A DNA stretch of 8,261 nt from Candidatus Competibacteraceae bacterium (GTDB lineage Bacteria > Pseudomonadota > Gammaproteobacteria > Competibacterales > Competibacteraceae): assembly GCA_020445005.1 (NCBI GenBank), contig JAGRHM010000470.1, forward strand, positions 1 to 8,261, written 5' to 3'. The position numbers and the translations under genes are program-made. The notes beneath the pieces are model-generated. The model was not told where the DNA came from and made no database searches. It worked only from the letters and a program-made list of their open reading frames with translations. Below, piece after piece: positions 6,349 through 8,261 of this stretch (position 1 is its first letter; every line of letters starts with the position of its first letter).

Positions 6349-7029
6349 GTGTTCGATCTGATCAAGGCTGGCGGTTGGCTCATGGCGCCGATTCTGGCCT
6401 GCTCGTTTGCTGCGGCGCTCATCATCTTCGAGCGGTTGCTGGCCTTGCGCCGAGCGCGAGTACTGCCGGAGCAACTGCTGGTCGTCCTGCGCCAATGGGT
6501 CGAATCAGGCGCAGTCCGTCCAATGGATATCAAAATCTTACCCCTGAACTCGCCACTGGGCCGCATCGTTGCCGTTGGACTAGCGAATCGGCACCGGAGC
6601 CGGGATATTCTTCGCGAACGGGTCGAAGACATTGGCCGCCATGTTGTGCATGAACTGGAGCGATTCCTCAACACGCTGGGCACGATCGCCGCCATCAGCC
6701 CATTGCTGGGTTTGCTCGGCACGGTGGCGGGCATGATCAAGATTTTCCAGATTGTTTCAGTCCAGGGCAACAGCAATTTCAGCCTGCTCTCGGTGGGCAT
6801 CGCTGAAGCCTTGATGACGACCGCCGCTGGTCTGACCGTGGCGATTCCCAGTCTGTTGTTCTATCGTTACTTCCAGGGTCGCGTGGATGAACTGGTGGTG
6901 CAGATGGAACAGGAGACCCTGGAATTGATTGACGTACTCGATAGTCCGACGTCCAGCCCATTGCTGGCCGAATCTTTCCCTACCCCCACTCCCGAGAACA
7001 CGGATGAATCTCCGCCCCCGCCGCCGTGA
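6349..7029 (+). CDS. exbB: MotA/TolQ/ExbB proton channel family protein
   Basis: This 226-residue inner-membrane protein would pair with the ExbD-like product to form a proton-motive-force-driven motor that energises TonB-type or Tol-type envelope work. Three membrane segments are seen, at about 11-33, 109-133 and 150-175, with the large cytoplasmic loop between the first two, as in the family. The conserved ISPLLGLLGTVAGMI (116-130) and EALMTTAAGLTVAIPSLL (153-170) segments, which line the channel, are intact. Translation starts at GTG, preceded by GGGGAAGG. The C-terminus is unusual: residues 199-226 are rich in Pro, Ser and Thr and end in PPPPP, and this tail is encoded where the gene overlaps exbD by 26 bp. 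Placement directly before exbD and lpxK matches the TolQ/TolR-type pair that precedes lpxK in Pseudomonas, so it may serve lipopolysaccharide-related or general envelope functions rather than siderophore uptake. Confidence 0.92.
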   Translation: MFDLIKAGGWLMAPILACSFAAALIIFERLLALRRARVLPEQLLVVLRQWVESGAVRPMDIKILPLNSPLGRIVAVGLANRHRSRDILRERVEDIGRHVVHELERFLNTLGTIAAISPLLGLLGTVAGMIKIFQIVSVQGNSNFSLLSVGIAEALMTTAAGLTVAIPSLLFYRYFQGRVDELVVQMEQETLELIDVLDSPTSSPLLAESFPTPTPENTDESPPPPP

Positions 7030-7480
7030 GGACCCGGAACTCAATTTGATCCCCATGATTGATGTCGTGTTGGTGCTGCTGATTTTCTTCATGATCGCCA
7101 CCAGTCTGCGGCATGAATCGGAGCTGGAGATTAACCTGCCTGAAGCTTCGGGATCACCCATGCCGGGCGATGTGGCGCCGTTGGAAGTCAGCATCGATGC
7201 GCAAGGCCGCTACTCTATTCATGGCGTTCAAGGGCAGTTACTGGACTCGACGGCTGGCGGGGAAGCGTTAAGAGAGGCTCTCCGGCAAGCATCCCGTGGA
7301 CAATCCTTGCCGCTGATTATCAGCGCCGATGGTCGAACGCCTCATCAAGCGGTCGTGACGGTGTTGGATATCGCCGGACAACTGGGCCTCCGGCGCGTCG
7401 CCATCGCGACCCGCAACGCGCCGGAAAAAACGCCTTCGCCTCTCTCGCTGGAATCCTTATCATCGCCACCGGACCTGTGA
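7004..7480 (+). CDS. exbD: ExbD/TolR family biopolymer transport protein
   Basis: The 158-residue product has the ExbD/TolR layout: a short basic cytoplasmic start (MNLRPRRRED), one membrane helix at about 19-35 (IDVVLVLLIFFMIATSL) carrying the conserved proton-carrying aspartate D20 in LIPMIDVV, and a periplasmic domain ending ISADGRTPHQAVVTVLD...RRVAIAT (106-136). A Ser/Pro-rich tail (143-158) follows. The ATG at 7004 lies inside the end of exbB (26-bp overlap), which suggests translational coupling; only a weak GAGAA precedes it. An in-frame ATG at 6929 is rejected because it would add a non-family extension deep inside exbB. With the ExbB-like partner it would form the stator of a proton-driven envelope motor. 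Whether it works with TonB, TolA or another partner is not visible, as no tonB or tolA gene lies in the window. Confidence 0.92.
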   Translation: MNLRPRRREDPELNLIPMIDVVLVLLIFFMIATSLRHESELEINLPEASGSPMPGDVAPLEVSIDAQGRYSIHGVQGQLLDSTAGGEALREALRQASRGQSLPLIISADGRTPHQAVVTVLDIAGQLGLRRVAIATRNAPEKTPSPLSLESLSSPPDL

Positions 7481-7482
7481 AC

Positions 7483-8261
7483 ATGACCTGGCTGGATCGT
7501 TATGGATATTCGCTCAATCTGGTCGCGGTCCTGCTCTGGCCGCTCAGTTTGCTGTTTAGTGTAATGGTGCGGGTACGCCGCTGGCTGTATGCATGGGGGA
7601 TATTGAAAAGCGCCGCCATGGCGGCGCCGGTCATCATCGTCGGCAACATCAGCGTGGGCGGTACGGGTAAGACGCCGCTGGTTGCGCACCTGGTCGAGGT
7701 GTTACGAAAGGCTGGCTATAAGCCTGGCGTAGTCAGCCGGGGTTATGGCGGTCAATCCAGGCAATGGCCGCGTCATGTCACTGCCGACAGTAATCCGCGC
7801 GAAGTCGGCGATGAGCCGGTCCTGTTAGCGCAACGTTGTCATTGTCCCGTGGTTGTAGGGCCAGATCGCGTCACCGCGGCGCGGACCTTGATCGCTACCT
7901 ATCAATGCAACGTTGTCATCAGCGATGATGGCTTGCAGCATTATCAACTGCATCGCGACATCGAGATTGTGGTCATTGATGGAGCCCGCCGGTTGGGCAA
8001 TGGCGCCTGTCTGCCCGCCGGTCCGCTACGCGAACCGCCTTCCCGCTTGCGCACCGTCGATTTCATCATTGGCAACGGTGCGGCGAGCGACGGCGAATAT
8101 CTGATGAGCCTGCGCGGTGAAACCGCATTGAATCTGCGCGATCCCTACATCACGGTGGCGTTACCTGGTTTTCGCGGAAGCGTGGTTCATGGCGTGGCGG
8201 GCATTGGCAATCCAAAGCGTTTTTTCAATTATCTGCACCATGCCCACATTTGCCACAGCCG
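7483..8261 (+). CDS. lpxK: Tetraacyldisaccharide 4'-kinase LpxK (3' end cut by the window)
   Basis: LpxK phosphorylates the 4' position of the tetraacyldisaccharide-1-phosphate lipid A precursor at the cytoplasmic face of the inner membrane, giving lipid IVA. The frame from ATG 7483 stays open to the window end (259 codons of an expected roughly 330). Visible are a hydrophobic N-terminal segment (about 9-28) that would anchor it in the membrane; VIIVGNISVGGTGKTPLV at 50-67, with P-loop GGTGKT at 59-64 and lysine 63; VVSRGYGG at 83-90; GDEP at 109-112, which is conserved in the family and probably holds the catalytic aspartate; PDRV at 127-130; the Walker-B-like SDDGLQHY at 147-154; and LPAGPLREP further on. 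The start lies 2 bp after the exbD stop, so the gene is cotranscribed with the ExbB/ExbD pair. No frameshift is seen in the visible part. The first bases have no strong ribosome binding site, which fits translational coupling. Confidence 0.96.
   Translation, partial: MTWLDRYGYSLNLVAVLLWPLSLLFSVMVRVRRWLYAWGILKSAAMAAPVIIVGNISVGGTGKTPLVAHLVEVLRKAGYKPGVVSRGYGGQSRQWPRHVTADSNPREVGDEPVLLAQRCHCPVVVGPDRVTAARTLIATYQCNVVISDDGLQHYQLHRDIEIVVIDGARRLGNGACLPAGPLREPPSRLRTVDFIIGNGAASDGEYLMSLRGETALNLRDPYITVALPGFRGSVVHGVAGIGNPKRFFNYLHHAHICHS

Noticed and set aside
1..8261. CRISPR arrays, insertion sequences, tRNA or rRNA genes, attachment sites
   Set aside because: No regularly spaced repeats, transposase-like frames, terminal inverted repeats, or tRNA-like cloverleaf sequences were seen on either strand.

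Overview
This window looks like ordinary chromosome from a Gammaproteobacterium with moderately high G+C. The evidence is the nadK-recN gene order, an E. coli-length RecJ, and an exbB-exbD-lpxK block arranged as I recall it in Pseudomonas. I cannot name the species. Most of the window is tightly packed housekeeping DNA: DNA repair, lipid A synthesis and membrane energetics. A few accessory genes sit between these.

Layout. Positions 1-69 hold the last 22 codons of an NAD kinase. recN (80-1768) follows after 10 bp. A Uma2-family nuclease-like gene (1768-2244) overlaps the recN stop codon by one base and has a strong ribosome binding site, so it is probably translationally coupled to recN. A b561-type cytochrome gene (2300-2866) follows on the same strand. 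Its 3' end overlaps by 14 bp the 3' end of a convergent gene for a cyclopropane-synthase-like / coclaurine-N-methyltransferase-like SAM methyltransferase (2853-3899, minus). Divergent from that gene is a three-helix membrane protein resembling DUF1475 (4013-4351, plus). A 130-bp convergent gap then leads to recJ (4482-6197, minus). From a 151-bp divergent intergenic region, an exbB-like, exbD-like and lpxK run (6349 to the window end, plus) reads rightward with overlapping or nearly touching genes. lpxK is cut by the window edge.

How the genes work together. RecN (SMC-like break repair protein) and RecJ (5'-3' single-strand exonuclease) both serve recombinational repair but lie in separate transcription units. 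The ExbB/ExbD pair would form a proton-driven inner-membrane motor, and LpxK adds the 4'-phosphate to lipid A, so the rightward operon concerns the cell envelope. The cytochrome b561, the methyltransferase and the small membrane protein are probably all membrane or lipid related, but no shared pathway can be shown from sequence.

I saw no mobile element, CRISPR array, tRNA or rRNA, and no convincing new multi-gene system. The points most worth a second look are a lysine in place of a normally conserved glutamate in the methyltransferase active-site motif, the Uma2 gene coupled to recN, and a Fur-box-like sequence in front of exbB.
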